Positions 30,472 through 41,563 are shown, numbered from the stretch's first letter. The stretch is 64,000 nt of DNA from Methanobacterium sp. PtaB.Bin024 (GCA_002067065.1 MVPY01000043.1:1-64000), one strand, 5' to 3'. A program made the numbers and translations. The notes: generated by a model from the sequence alone, not told the origin.

Positions 30472-30966
30472 TCAATCATCAAAACTTTTTCCTTCCGGCA
30501 CGGTTTTAATGGTAAGTTTTGAATAACGTACAGCATTGTCTTTGATCTTTTTAAATTCTTCTTCATTGAGTTTGCGCACTGCCTTGGCAGGAACACCCAT
30601 TATCAAGCTACCTGCTGGGAAAACTTTACTCTCTGTTACCACAGACCCGGCAGCAACGATACTGTTCTTTTTAACATGGCTACCATTTAGAAGTGTGGCA
30701 TTCATACCTATAATGCAATTATCATCCACTTTACAACCATGAAGCACTGCAGCATGTCCTACCGATACATAATCTCTTAATTTGATGGGAAAACCTTTTG
30801 AAGAGTGTAGTACGCAGTTATCTTGCACATTAGAAAAATCACCGATGGTTATGGATTCTATATCTCCCCTAATAACTGCATTATACCATATAGAAGAATT
30901 TTCACCAATGGAAACTTTGCCAATGATGTGGGCCCCAGGGAAAATTTGGACAGTAGAATGTATCAT
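30472..30966 (-). CDS. Gamma-class carbonic anhydrase-like hexapeptide protein
   Basis: A 164-residue left-handed beta-helix protein with hexapeptide repeats throughout (VSIGENSSIWYNAVIRG and similar). The three zinc-ligand histidines of gamma carbonic anhydrases appear conserved: His54 (VLHSSKG), His71 and His76 (VGHAAVLHGC). This subfamily (CamH/YrdA-like) lacks the acidic loop of Methanosarcina Cam, so carbonic anhydrase activity is likely but not proven; CO2/bicarbonate conversion would suit a CO2-reducing methanogen. It lies between hisC and the glmU-like gene on the same strand. Confidence 0.85.
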   Translation of the reverse strand: MIHSTVQIFPGAHIIGKVSIGENSSIWYNAVIRGDIESITIGDFSNVQDNCVLHSSKGFPIKLRDYVSVGHAAVLHGCKVDDNCIIGMNATLLNGSHVKKNSIVAAGSVVTESKVFPAGSLIMGVPAKAVRKLNEEEFKKIKDNAVRYSKLTIKTVPEGKSFDD

Positions 30967-31095
30967 ACCTAAACTTATGCATTTAATTCATAAAAACATT
31001 TCATAAGAGGAAAAAATTATGTTGAAACCTAATTTGTAAATTATATCTATAAAAATAATTGATAAAGGATGATGGGGGCACTATTCGGGTTCAAT

Positions 31096-32376
31096 TCATT
31101 TTTTATCTTTCATTTCCTGCATTTGGTGATGTATAACCACTTTATTGTCAGGTATGTCCCTGTAGATTATGGCACCGGAACCCACTGATGAGTTTAAACC
31201 AACAGTTACTCCAGGGTTGAAACTGGTGTTGATGCCTGTTTTAACTCCGTCAGCGAATATAACACCCATTTTACGTCTTCCGCTGTTGATTCTTTTCCCT
31301 TTAACTGTAACTCTAACACCTCCATCATCGAAACGGAGGTTAGCGATGTTTGTACCTGCAGCAATGTTACATCCTGCTCCAATAATTGAGTCACCCACAT
31401 AAGAAAGGTGGTTTACATTGGTTCCGTCCATAATTATTGAATTTTTAATTTCAACGGCGTTACCAACATTAACTTCATCCCCAATGGAGGTGTGCTTACG
31501 GAGGAAGGTGTTAGGTCCAATATCACAGTTTTCCCCAATGTACACTGGCCCCATTATGTAGGTTCCAGATCGGATAATACTACCCTCTTTAAGTATGATG
31601 GGCCCATGAATGGTAACACCATCTTCTATTTCCCCCTCAATCACAGATTCTGATTCTTCTAAATAATGTTCATTTAACTCTAAAAATTCCCAGGGGCGCC
31701 CCACATCGATCCATTTATCATGGGATATAAGGCCTAAAACATCATCCCCTTGACTGATCTGAATTTTTAGGGAATCTGTTATTTCATATTCCCCTCGTTC
31801 TGATTTTTCAGTCTGTTCTATTGCTTGGAATATGGTTTGATCAAAAAGGTAGATGCCTGCGTTGATAAGGTTACTGGGAGCCTCTCCAGGGGATGGTTTT
31901 TCTACTATATCTTTTATACGATCCCCTTCAATTTCAACAACGCCAAATGAGGAAGGATCATCCACTTCTGTTAGAACAAGAATTGATTGTGCCTGAGATT
32001 CATTATATTTATCTATCAAACTTTTTATCAGGGAATTAGCAAGAATTATATCGCCATTGGTCACTATAATAGCATCATCATCAGTATTCACAGTATTAGC
32101 TGCCTGTCCTATGGCGTGAGCTGTACCCAAACGTTCTTCTTGAGTTATATAACTAATATTGACTCCTAAACTGTTACCATCTTTGAAATAATCTTTTACG
32201 GACTCTTTTTGATAACCAACTACCATGATAATGTCTTTTATTCCTGCTTCCCGTAACGCTTCAACATTATATTCTAAAAGTGGTTTTCCACCTACGGGGA
32301 GCATAGTTTTCGGTCTGGTGAGTGTTAAAGGCCTCATTCTAGTACCTTCGCCCGCGGTAAGTATAACTGCCCTCAT
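31096..32376 (-). CDS. glmU: Bifunctional sugar-1-phosphate nucleotidylyltransferase/acetyltransferase (GlmU-like)
   Basis: About 426 residues. The N-terminal half is a nucleotidyltransferase (VILTAGEGTRMRPLTLTRPKTMLPVGGKPL); the C-terminal half is a left-handed beta helix (from about 250) typical of the acetyltransferase. Archaeal proteins of this kind make UDP-GlcNAc from glucosamine-1-phosphate, and some act as glucose-1-phosphate thymidylyltransferases. The start at 32376 follows GAGGAG, and the true N-terminus is MRAVILTAG; the longer frame to 32421 is not supported. It follows glmM by about 90 bp on the same strand, completing a GlcN-6-P to UDP-GlcNAc route. Confidence 0.9.
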   Translation of the reverse strand: MRAVILTAGEGTRMRPLTLTRPKTMLPVGGKPLLEYNVEALREAGIKDIIMVVGYQKESVKDYFKDGNSLGVNISYITQEERLGTAHAIGQAANTVNTDDDAIIVTNGDIILANSLIKSLIDKYNESQAQSILVLTEVDDPSSFGVVEIEGDRIKDIVEKPSPGEAPSNLINAGIYLFDQTIFQAIEQTEKSERGEYEITDSLKIQISQGDDVLGLISHDKWIDVGRPWEFLELNEHYLEESESVIEGEIEDGVTIHGPIILKEGSIIRSGTYIMGPVYIGENCDIGPNTFLRKHTSIGDEVNVGNAVEIKNSIIMDGTNVNHLSYVGDSIIGAGCNIAAGTNIANLRFDDGGVRVTVKGKRINSGRRKMGVIFADGVKTGINTSFNPGVTVGLNSSVGSGAIIYRDIPDNKVVIHHQMQEMKDKK

Positions 32377-32466
32377 AAGAACTCCTCTTCTAATTTTTAT
32401 GAATTTTGATTTAATGGCCAATAATCACATAATTATGATAGTTAGGAAATATTTAAAACTATATTT

Positions 32467-33819
32467 TTATATGAACTTTTTTATGAACTTTGCGGATTTC
32501 TCGTGTATTATCTGAGCTTTATCCTCTGTCTTTCCCTCTAAAGTTATTCTGATGAATGATTCTGTTCCGGAAGGCCTAACAAGAACCCAACTTCCATCAG
32601 AAAAAGAAAGTCTAACTCCATCTTTAAGGTTGACATCCATCACATCATCAAAAATTAAGGAAAGATCAGTTTCAGCCTTTTGCATGATATTTTCTTTCTG
32701 GTGTTCCTGACAGTTTATTTTGTCTCTAATTGTAGGATAACTTACTACGTCATCCAGAAGCTTTGATAGGGGTCCTTTATTTTGAATCAGTTCTATAACT
32801 CTGAGGGCGGATAATATGCCATCAGGACACATGCAAAACTGTGGATGTAACCATGTTCCAGATGGTTCGCCTCCAAATGTTGCATTGATATCATGGATCA
32901 TCTCTGCCACGTGCACATCACCCACTTTAGTCCTTTCCACCGTACCCCCTACTTCTTTCATGGTACGGTCAATGCAGGCTGATGCGTCCACAGTGGTAAC
33001 CACACAACCACCTATTTCTGCTGATACCAGGGCTAAGAGTTTATCAAAATCTGCCATTCTACCCTCATCATCCACGGCTACCATCCGATCTGCATCACCA
33101 TCATGGGCTATTCCCAAATCAGCTCCTGTGGCTTTCACTACTTTCATAAGTTCTTGCAGGTTGGCAGCGGAGGGTTCTGGTTTTCTCCCTGGAAAAAAGC
33201 CATCTGGTTGTGCATTTAAACTGACTACTTGACAACCAGCTTTTCTAAGGATCAAGGGAGAAAGATAAGAAGCAGCACCATTTGCACAGTCAACAACCAC
33301 TTTAAGGCCTGGCGTAATATTCACCGAATTTAATAGATCTTCAATATAATCATTAACTACAGCACTTACATCCCTGATTTTCCCAATATCCTGCCAGGAT
33401 GCATTAAAAAACTTTTTTTCGTGGATTATCTTCTCGATAGTTCTTTCCTGTTTTTGAAGATAAGCCATACCATCAGGATTCCACAGTTTAATCCCATTGT
33501 CTGGGGAAGGGTTGTGAGAGGCAGTAATCATCACTCCGGCATCGGCTCCAAGTTTCATGGTGGCATAACCCACTAGGGGTGTGGGAACCATTCCCAGACT
33601 CAAAACATTACAACCCCCTTGCAGGATACCAGCACTAACAGCTCTTTCCAGCATCAAATTAGAAGTTCTAGTGTCATATCCCATAACAACGTCATGTCCT
33701 TTATCTAGATAAGTTGAGATGGCCTTTCCCACATTTAAAGCTAGTTCAGGGGTTATTTCGTCTCCTACTTTTCCCCTTATCCCGGAGGTGCCGAAGAGTT
33801 TTGGAATGTTGGGATCCAA
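32467..33819 (-). CDS. glmM: Phosphoglucosamine mutase
   Basis: A 450-residue alpha-D-phosphohexomutase. It starts with LFGTSGIRGKVG; the catalytic serine loop is TASHNPSPDNGIKLW, the metal loop is HDGDADRM, the sugar-binding loop is FGGEPSGTW and the phosphate-binding end is RPSGTESFIRI. The identity of the archaeal GlmM subgroup is supported by the adjacent GlmU-like gene. It converts glucosamine-6-phosphate to glucosamine-1-phosphate for pseudomurein and glycan synthesis. It starts 4 bp after the stop of apgM. Confidence 0.92.
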   Translation of the reverse strand: MDPNIPKLFGTSGIRGKVGDEITPELALNVGKAISTYLDKGHDVVMGYDTRTSNLMLERAVSAGILQGGCNVLSLGMVPTPLVGYATMKLGADAGVMITASHNPSPDNGIKLWNPDGMAYLQKQERTIEKIIHEKKFFNASWQDIGKIRDVSAVVNDYIEDLLNSVNITPGLKVVVDCANGAASYLSPLILRKAGCQVVSLNAQPDGFFPGRKPEPSAANLQELMKVVKATGADLGIAHDGDADRMVAVDDEGRMADFDKLLALVSAEIGGCVVTTVDASACIDRTMKEVGGTVERTKVGDVHVAEMIHDINATFGGEPSGTWLHPQFCMCPDGILSALRVIELIQNKGPLSKLLDDVVSYPTIRDKINCQEHQKENIMQKAETDLSLIFDDVMDVNLKDGVRLSFSDGSWVLVRPSGTESFIRITLEGKTEDKAQIIHEKSAKFIKKFI

Positions 33820-33823
33820 TGTC

Positions 33824-35050
33824 TCACGCTCCGAATTTGCTGGATCGGTTCATGAGATCCATAAGTATGTTCATAATGTCACTACCCCTAATCCTGCACA
33901 TACCACCCTGGGTAGCAGCCCTCTCATTAAATTCATCAACCTGATCTACCCTGACGTCTGGACCTTTAATAATAAAGGGAACCGGGTCTCCAGTGTGATC
34001 CATAACTGAAATTGGGGTGGAATGATCCGCAGTTAGGATGAAATAAAGATCTTCAACTTCCATTACTTGTCCTACAACAGTATCCACTTTTTCCAGGAAT
34101 TGGACTTTTTCATTTAGGTTTCCATCATGCCCGGCTTCATCTGCCCCATCTATGTTAATAAGAATAAAATCATAATCAAGTGTTGCATTTTCCATGATGC
34201 TATCTGCGATATTGTCCAGATTGGTGTCCACTCCGCCAGTGGCTCCTTCAACTTCTATGATATCCATGCCCACAATGTTTGCAATACCCTGTATAAGCCC
34301 TGTTTCAGCAATACATGCAGATTTAAGGCCATATTTCTCATTAAAAGGTTCTGCTTCTGGAACTGCGCCAGCACCCCTGGGTAAAATGATATTTGCAGGA
34401 TTTTCACCAGTTTCAATTCGCTTGATATTGACGGGATGATCCTTTAGGAGATCATAAGACTCCTGGATTACTTTATTTAGAATAGTTGCGGTTTTATTAG
34501 CCTCGTTGGAACCATCCAATCCCACCACTTCTTTCACTTTTTTACCATCATGTTTAGGATCAGCATCTGAAACCTGATCAGATAAACCTTCACTCCTTAA
34601 AACTAGAACTGCACGGTGACCGGTGGATTCCTTAAATATGACTTCAACATCTTCTTCAAGTTCCATAGAATTAAGTGTGTCTGCTAAATCAGCTGTACCT
34701 TCTCTTATCCTGCCGGCTCTTCTATCGGTAATTATGCCTTCTTCATTGGCAGTGGAAAAGTTACATCGGAATGCTATGTCTCCAGGAAGTACATTTACTC
34801 CTACTCCAGCAGCTTCAAATGGTCCTCGTCCAGTGTAAACCTTATAGGGATCATAACCAAGTATGGATAGGTGGGCAGTATCACTCCCTGGTCTTATTCC
34901 TGGTTTTATGGAGTCCATAATTCCATTAATCCCTAATTGAGCCATTCGATCCATTTTAGGAGTTTCTGCTGCTTCTAAAGGGGTTTTGTTCCCTAATTCC
35001 TCCAGAGGACGATCTGCCATCCCATCGATTATCATTATAATTCCCTTCAT
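33824..35050 (-). CDS. apgM: Cofactor-independent phosphoglycerate mutase, archaeal type
   Basis: A 408-residue alkaline-phosphatase-superfamily mutase of the aPGAM family, interconverting 3- and 2-phosphoglycerate. The N-terminal IIDGMADRPLEELGNKTPLEAA, the DTAHLSILGYDPYKVYTGRGPFEA segment with the catalytic serine region, and the late TADHSTP metal site are typical. It is packed between the DUF92 gene (4 bp) and glmM (4 bp), so it is surely cotranscribed with them. Confidence 0.93.
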   Translation of the reverse strand: MKGIIMIIDGMADRPLEELGNKTPLEAAETPKMDRMAQLGINGIMDSIKPGIRPGSDTAHLSILGYDPYKVYTGRGPFEAAGVGVNVLPGDIAFRCNFSTANEEGIITDRRAGRIREGTADLADTLNSMELEEDVEVIFKESTGHRAVLVLRSEGLSDQVSDADPKHDGKKVKEVVGLDGSNEANKTATILNKVIQESYDLLKDHPVNIKRIETGENPANIILPRGAGAVPEAEPFNEKYGLKSACIAETGLIQGIANIVGMDIIEVEGATGGVDTNLDNIADSIMENATLDYDFILINIDGADEAGHDGNLNEKVQFLEKVDTVVGQVMEVEDLYFILTADHSTPISVMDHTGDPVPFIIKGPDVRVDQVDEFNERAATQGGMCRIRGSDIMNILMDLMNRSSKFGA

Positions 35051-35054
35051 TTTA

Positions 35055-35742
<688 letters not shown>

Positions 35743-35744
35743 GT

Positions 35745-36770
<1,026 letters not shown>

Positions 36771-36986
36771 TTATTGATCCCATCCCGGGATTTTAATGTC
36801 CTTAAATTTTTCTGAAGCAGGTATTCCACCAATGCCCCAATGAGATTGTGGCACTTCATGTATTAGGATTTCCACAGCGTCTGCTGGAATACCCAAATCT
36901 ACAAAAACTTTAGTCAAATTTTCAATTAAATATTTGATATTTTCTTGTTTGAAACCTTCCCATACATTTACATGAACCGTAGGCAT
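36771..36986 (-). CDS. 4-oxalocrotonate tautomerase family protein
   Basis: About 71 residues. After removal of Met the chain starts with Pro (PTVHVNVWEGF), the catalytic base of the family. The rest (KQENIKYLIENLTKVFVDLGIPADAVEILIHEVP) is the usual beta-alpha-beta unit, ending in a hydrophobic GIPASEKF segment. GGAGGG stands 7 nt before the ATG at 36986, which gives the needed Met-Pro start; the upstream in-frame ATG at 36995 would bury the proline. Substrate unknown. Confidence 0.87.
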   Translation of the reverse strand: MPTVHVNVWEGFKQENIKYLIENLTKVFVDLGIPADAVEILIHEVPQSHWGIGGIPASEKFKDIKIPGWDQ

Positions 36987-37291
36987 TTTTACCACCCTCC
37001 TATTTTCAACTCTATAATTATCTAAAACTCTAAATAATATCTGATCATTATTTTAATTAATAAAAATAAAAATCTTATTAGATGTATGCATTGGAATATA
37101 GTGTAGTTAAGTAGTTGAAGGTAACTGAATAATTAATTTAACTTATGGTTGAATCAGTAGCATATCTAATAAATAGGCTCAAAATTAGTGTATTTTGAAG
37201 ACTATTAGTTTAAGATAATATATAAAAATCTTACATTACAGATTAATAACTGGCAAAATATGGATTAAGAAGTTTAGGAGGGGGGAATATA
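36987..37291. other. 305-bp divergent promoter region
   Basis: Separates the tautomerase gene (minus) from the DUF3592 gene (plus). A TATA-like AATATATAAAAATC lies at about 37217-37230, roughly 70 bp before the ATG at 37292. No gene or strong repeat was seen. Confidence 0.4.
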
Positions 37292-37762
37292 ATGTGGAAA
37301 GTATCAAATAAACTCTGGTTAATAACTACTGTTCCTATGTTATTGGTTGGTGTGGGAATGATTGTTTATGGGATGATGGTATCTCCTGAAGCCCTTACTG
37401 ATGATGGATACCCACTTAATACTTTTCTATTTATGATGGGCGGTGCATTCATAGTTTTTCCTCTTTTAGGGGCGCTTGGAGTTTATCACTACTACAAAAA
37501 AATCAATGATAGGGAAACTTTCCTCCTTAATGAGGGTATAAAGGGAGAAGCAGAGATATTGAGTCGGGAACAGACAGGAACTTATATCAATGAACAACCA
37601 CAGGTCAGATTCAAGCTTTTAATAACCACGCCTTTTGATGAATACGAGCTGGAACATAAAGAGATCGTGAATCTGCTGGATATGGGTTCAATCCCGGTGG
37701 GTAGGAAAATTCCAGTTATGGTACATCCAGATAATCCTAAAGATATTATCCTGGTTTTATAG
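37292..37762 (+). CDS. DUF3592-like membrane protein
   Basis: A 156-residue protein with two TMs (about 9-30 and 48-70), followed by a soluble beta-rich domain: GEAEILSREQTGTYINEQPQVRFKLLI, then VPVMVHPDNPKDIIL-like close. This matches the DUF3592 pattern of a membrane hairpin plus small beta domain. Function unknown. AGGAGGGGGG precedes the ATG, one of the strongest binding sites in the window. Confidence 0.75.
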   Translation: MWKVSNKLWLITTVPMLLVGVGMIVYGMMVSPEALTDDGYPLNTFLFMMGGAFIVFPLLGALGVYHYYKKINDRETFLLNEGIKGEAEILSREQTGTYINEQPQVRFKLLITTPFDEYELEHKEIVNLLDMGSIPVGRKIPVMVHPDNPKDIILVL

Positions 37763-37820
37763 AATGAGGATGTTATTGTTTGGAAATTATTTTTAAAATG
37801 AACATTTATTAGGCATTAAC

Positions 37821-38147
37821 TCAGATAGGTTTATTCATAAACCTTTCATGGTCAATGAAACGGTTTAAAACTTCTTCAACAGTTCCTTCATCTTCAACCA
37901 GCTTTAAATTTGCTTTTTTAATTCCATATTTGGCTTTCATCCCAGCTTGGGCTGTAATTACAACTTCACAGCCTCCCAGGATACTGAGACCCTGTTGCCA
38001 TTGGTGTTTGGCTTCAGGGTTGATGTTAGTTTCAATGTATTCGATGTATTTTGGATCATCCCCATCCCACTGGTATATGGCGAATCCTTTGGTTCTTCCG
38101 AAGTGATCGGCATTAATCTGGTCGGATGTTGCAACTGCAATTTTCAT
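37821..38147 (-). CDS. Dinitrogenase iron-molybdenum cofactor domain protein (NifX/NafY-like)
   Basis: A 108-residue single-domain protein. MKIAVATSDQINADHFGRTKGFAIYQWDG and a GGCEVVITAQAGMKAKYGIKKANL core match the Nitro_FeMo-Co family (NifX, NifB C-terminal, MTH1175-like). Stand-alone members are common in methanogens that lack nitrogenase and may bind iron-sulfur or metal clusters. No nif genes are in the window. GGAGG lies upstream of the ATG. Confidence 0.87.
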   Translation of the reverse strand: MKIAVATSDQINADHFGRTKGFAIYQWDGDDPKYIEYIETNINPEAKHQWQQGLSILGGCEVVITAQAGMKAKYGIKKANLKLVEDEGTVEEVLNRFIDHERFMNKPI

Positions 38148-38243
38148 GATATGATTCCTCCTACCTTTTGAGAAGTATGAGCATTTTTCTATCTTAAATA
38201 ACTTATTTGAATAAATTAAACTACATGTGAACTGTATATGGGG

Positions 38244-38984
38244 CTATTTTTTAACACTAACAAAAACAGGTCTTTCATCAGATTCCTCATCCCATGGAAG
38301 GTCATTGTAGCCACCGTAGATATGGGTTTTAAAACCTATTTTTTCCAGGATCTTTGCAACTTCTGGTGTAGGGAAAACACCAATTTGGTGCTGGTCAATT
38401 TCGAAATCCATTTTCCCATCCTCTTTCACCAGGAAGACAAAGTTGGCATTGAAAACTCCATTGTATAATCGACTTTGGGATATTCGGGCCAGTTGCAGAT
38501 CCCCTTTGACCACAGCATCCACCAACATCCTACCTTCTTCCCAGTTTTCTGTGCAAAAACCCAGATCAAATAGGAGAACACCACCAGATTTCAGGTGATT
38601 GTAAAATCTTTTGAAGGTTCCCTCAAGCTCATCCAGGGTTGTGTGGTAATTTATGGCAGAGAACAGACAGATAATGGTGTCAAATTTTTGTTGGAGATCC
38701 ATCTTCTTCATATCCCCTTCCACAAATTCTATTTCTGGAAGTTTTTTCCGGGCAATTTCCAACATTTCAGGGTTTATATCCAGTCCTACTATGTTAAAGG
38801 AATTCTGAAGAAAGTGGGCATGGCCTCCGGTTCCACAGGCTACATCCAAAAGATCCGTACCTTCAGAGGTTTTATATTCTTCAACAACCTTTTTGATGAA
38901 TTTTGATTCGCCTTTATAATCCATCCATTGGTAGATGAGATCATAATAATGGGCAAATTTACGGTAAAGTTCCTGTTCTGGCAT
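38244..38984 (-). CDS. Class I SAM-dependent methyltransferase
   Basis: About 246 residues. SAM-binding motif I is LLDVACGTGGHAHFL, with an acidic residue ending strand 2 in IVGLDINPEML, and motif III FDTIICLFSAINY. The N-terminal YRKFAHYYDLIYQWMDY is typical of small-molecule methyltransferases of this class. The start at ATG 38984 fits the family; the open frame runs 12 codons further to a TTG without a binding site. Substrate unknown. It lies 79 bp upstream of the flavoprotein gene in reverse order on the same strand. Confidence 0.83.
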   Translation of the reverse strand: MPEQELYRKFAHYYDLIYQWMDYKGESKFIKKVVEEYKTSEGTDLLDVACGTGGHAHFLQNSFNIVGLDINPEMLEIARKKLPEIEFVEGDMKKMDLQQKFDTIICLFSAINYHTTLDELEGTFKRFYNHLKSGGVLLFDLGFCTENWEEGRMLVDAVVKGDLQLARISQSRLYNGVFNANFVFLVKEDGKMDFEIDQHQIGVFPTPEVAKILEKIGFKTHIYGGYNDLPWDEESDERPVFVSVKK

Positions 38985-39033
38985 TTTATCTAATTTATCA
39001 TAATATGACTTAATATTCAATTAATCTAAAATT

Positions 39034-39072
39034 CAATTAATCATTTCAATTAATCATTTCAATTAATCATTT
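39034..39072. repeat. Three 13-bp tandem copies at the 3' end of the flavoprotein gene
   Basis: CAATTAATCATTT is repeated at 39034-39046, 39047-39059 and 39060-39072, and a diverged copy lies before them. The last copy contains the stop codon and final codons of the flavoprotein gene, so the array looks like a slippage expansion of that gene end. Confidence 0.6.
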
Positions 39073-39632
39073 ATTTTTTTAATGAGTTTTGCAACGTTGT
39101 CTCCAAATCTACGGATGGTTTCGATACCTTCTGTATCTTCTTCAACCTCTCCTGGTTCTAATCCGAAGGCCATGTTCCAGTAGGTGCTTCCCGGGACGAT
39201 CATATCATTTATGAAGAAGAACATGAGCATCTCCTGTAGTGTGGCGGTGTGTCCACCTCTCCTGGCCACAGCTATTGGACCTCCCACCTTCCATGATAGG
39301 AAATTCCCTGATTTCATGCTGACCATTCCGATCCTCTGCAGGGCTGACATCAGGTCTCCCCTGGCAGTTCCAAAGTATACGGGGGATCCGATGATGAAAC
39401 CTTCTGATACTTTAATCTTTTCTATGATATCATTAACACCGTCTTTAAGAGCACATTGATGTAGTTCTGCGCACTTTCCGCAGGCAATGCAGGAACGGAT
39501 TTTCATCTGTCTTAAAGATACTATTTCAGTTTCAACACCGTTTTCCTCTATCTTCTTTGCACATTCTTTTAGGACTTGCATGGTATTGCTTTCTTTCCGA
39601 GGGCTTGCACATAATAGTAGAACTTTTTTCAT
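39063..39632 (-). CDS. Iron-sulfur flavoprotein (Isf-like FMN reductase)
   Basis: A 189-residue flavodoxin-fold protein. LLLCASPRKESNT is the FMN phosphate loop. The cysteine motif Cys48-x2-Cys51-x2-Cys54-x5-Cys60 is the compact 4Fe-4S pattern of archaeal iron-sulfur flavoproteins, and GSPVYFGTARGDLMSALQRIG is the FMN ring region. Isf proteins pass electrons between ferredoxin and oxidants and can reduce O2 or H2O2 in methanogens. It stands among several redox genes (a SagB-type oxidoreductase follows upstream in coordinates). Confidence 0.88.
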   Translation of the reverse strand: MKKVLLLCASPRKESNTMQVLKECAKKIEENGVETEIVSLRQMKIRSCIACGKCAELHQCALKDGVNDIIEKIKVSEGFIIGSPVYFGTARGDLMSALQRIGMVSMKSGNFLSWKVGGPIAVARRGGHTATLQEMLMFFFINDMIVPGSTYWNMAFGLEPGEVEEDTEGIETIRRFGDNVAKLIKKIND

Positions 39633-39746
39633 AGAAGGTGCCTCCTAAAGTAAATTCTTTTTTAATTACCTTTGATCATGAAGTTATTTTCGTGGAATAA
39701 GTTATATGTTATTTATTAACCAAAAAAAAAGTTGTTTTCCCTTTTT

Positions 39747-40514
39747 TTATTCTTTATCAACATTCCCTACTGGAGCTAAATAGATGGCAAATTCTTCTTT
39801 ACCATCCAGATGCAGTAAATCATCTAAGTATTCCTGATCATAGGCTCCTATGGTTGATGTCCCGGCTCCTATTGCTTCACAGGCCAGATACATATTCTGC
39901 CCTACGTGTCCGGCATCCATAGCTATTACTTTATGAGAGTCTAAACCATATCTCCATTCCATACGATAGGGGATAGCAGTCCATATGAAAGTCACTGCAG
40001 ATTGTCCGGCGAACGTTTGGCCGAAAGTGGCTTTAACTATCTTTTCTTGAAGATGATCCTCCTTGAATTCAAAAAGCAGTTCATGGGTTAAAGGCAGATA
40101 ACGGTATATTCCTGGTTGAAATTTATCTCCAGTTTCAGTTTTTTCCACGTTAAAAATCGCCAGATAAGTTTCCAGGGCATGACGACAACCAGCTGAGGGA
40201 ACATTGCGGAAAGCATAATCACCAACATACCTGCGCACCCCTTGAGTTGCCCAGAGAATAAATGACAATTCTAGGAGTGTTAATGGGTCCTTGTTATATT
40301 TTCTGCGACTTTCACGGTTTTTAATGGCATCATAAAGAGTGATGTTAAAATGTTTGCTCCAGTCAGTGTTAATAAGCTCAAATCTCTTCGAATCTGGAGA
40401 ATATGGTTTTTCAATGGGAGGGGCTTTGATTCCTCTATTTTGATCCGTTTGAGAAAAATCTATGGTTTTTCTTATGGAATCCTTTAGAAAATTGCGGTAT
40501 TGTTCTAGATTCAT
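39747..40514 (-). CDS. SagB/ThcOx-type nitroreductase-fold oxidoreductase
   Basis: A 255-residue FMN-binding nitroreductase-family protein. The key segments are RESRRKYNKDPLTLLELSFILWATQGVRR, PSAGCRHALETYLAIFNVE, GIYRYLPLTHEL and AMDAGHVGQNMYLACEAIGAGTSTIGAYD. SagB-type enzymes oxidise azolines in peptide natural products, but stand-alone archaeal members have no known peptide substrate, and no cyclodehydratase or precursor gene is seen here. A general FMN oxidoreductase is the safer reading. Confidence 0.87.
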   Translation of the reverse strand: MNLEQYRNFLKDSIRKTIDFSQTDQNRGIKAPPIEKPYSPDSKRFELINTDWSKHFNITLYDAIKNRESRRKYNKDPLTLLELSFILWATQGVRRYVGDYAFRNVPSAGCRHALETYLAIFNVEKTETGDKFQPGIYRYLPLTHELLFEFKEDHLQEKIVKATFGQTFAGQSAVTFIWTAIPYRMEWRYGLDSHKVIAMDAGHVGQNMYLACEAIGAGTSTIGAYDQEYLDDLLHLDGKEEFAIYLAPVGNVDKE

Positions 40515-40567
40515 TTTTTCCCTCTCCAGTCATCTACCTATTTTTTTTAGTAATTGATAATTATTTA

Positions 40568-41563
40568 TTATGGGCTTTTATCTGATAATTCCTTTACAAA
40601 CCCTCCAATACTCTTTATGGATGCATCGGCTCCAGGTAAATGAGAATAAAAAATCTGCCAGCAGTGGAACATGTCCTGCCAAACCTCCAGATTCACTTTC
40701 ACATCCTTTTGGACTGCCAAGTCTCTGAAACGATTAATATCACAAAGTAGAAGTTCCCGACTCCCTGCCTGAAGCATAATGGGTGGAAAACCATCCAAAT
40801 CGCCGTAAACAGGTGAAGCAAGAGGATTAAATGGGCTTTGTCCCTGTAAATACAGTTCCTTAACCTTATCAAGTCTTTCATGGTTAATCCAGTCTTTCAC
40901 ATCCTTCAAATGGTTGTAAACAACTGGAAAGGTGAGGTCTACTGCAGGAGACATACAAACAGCGCAAAGGGGTAATTTTTCCTCTATCTTCTTTAAAGCA
41001 ATGATAGTGGAAAGAGCCAGGTTACCTCCTGCAGAAATTCCAGATATAACTATATCACTGGCATTGAATCCTTCATCCAGTAACCAGAGATAAGATCGGA
41101 TACAATCTTCGACTGCTGCAGGAAAGGGATTTTCCGGTGCCAGACGATAATCAACACTGAAAACTGAGTAACCTGTGTGTTTGGATAATCTCTGGCAAAG
41201 GTCCTGATGGCCATGGGTGGAGCCCATGTTAAAACCACCTCCATGGAAAAATAGAATAATTTTATCATGGCTGCTTTTAGGTGTAACAATCCAGTAGGAA
41301 GGTGAAGGGGACTCTTTTTCTTCTACTAGTTTTAGAGGGCCGTTGGAACTGAAAGAAAGATAAAATTCATCAAATTCCCTGCGTAATACTGCCAAATCCT
41401 CCTCTTCAAAGCTAAACCGATTTTTTATAATTTTAAGAAGATGATCAGTCTCTTTGTTCAAATAAAAACCCACCTCGATTGCTGGTCCACGTTTTTTTAT
41501 TATCTGTTTTTTGATCTTAATATTTGATGCTGTATAAAACACAAATCTAAAGATTTTATGCAA
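40568..41563 (-). CDS. Alpha/beta hydrolase of the hormone-sensitive lipase family
   Basis: A 331-residue esterase. The oxyanion-hole motif is FFHGGGFNMGS, the nucleophile elbow is ISGISAGGN, and a late DMFHCWQIF supplies the catalytic His, with an Asp expected near CDINRFRD. This is the HSL/bacterial H family of short-acyl esterases. The first 30 residues are basic and hydrophobic (KIFRFVFYTASNIKIKKQ) and may associate with membrane. It is divergent from the DUF2178 cassette and shares its palindrome-bearing promoter region. Confidence 0.87.
   Translation of the reverse strand: MHKIFRFVFYTASNIKIKKQIIKKRGPAIEVGFYLNKETDHLLKIIKNRFSFEEEDLAVLRREFDEFYLSFSSNGPLKLVEEKESPSPSYWIVTPKSSHDKIILFFHGGGFNMGSTHGHQDLCQRLSKHTGYSVFSVDYRLAPENPFPAAVEDCIRSYLWLLDEGFNASDIVISGISAGGNLALSTIIALKKIEEKLPLCAVCMSPAVDLTFPVVYNHLKDVKDWINHERLDKVKELYLQGQSPFNPLASPVYGDLDGFPPIMLQAGSRELLLCDINRFRDLAVQKDVKVNLEVWQDMFHCWQIFYSHLPGADASIKSIGGFVKELSDKSP

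Noticed and set aside
37821..38147. Evidence for nitrogen fixation
   Set aside because: A single NifX-like domain protein is common in non-fixing methanogens and no nif genes accompany it.
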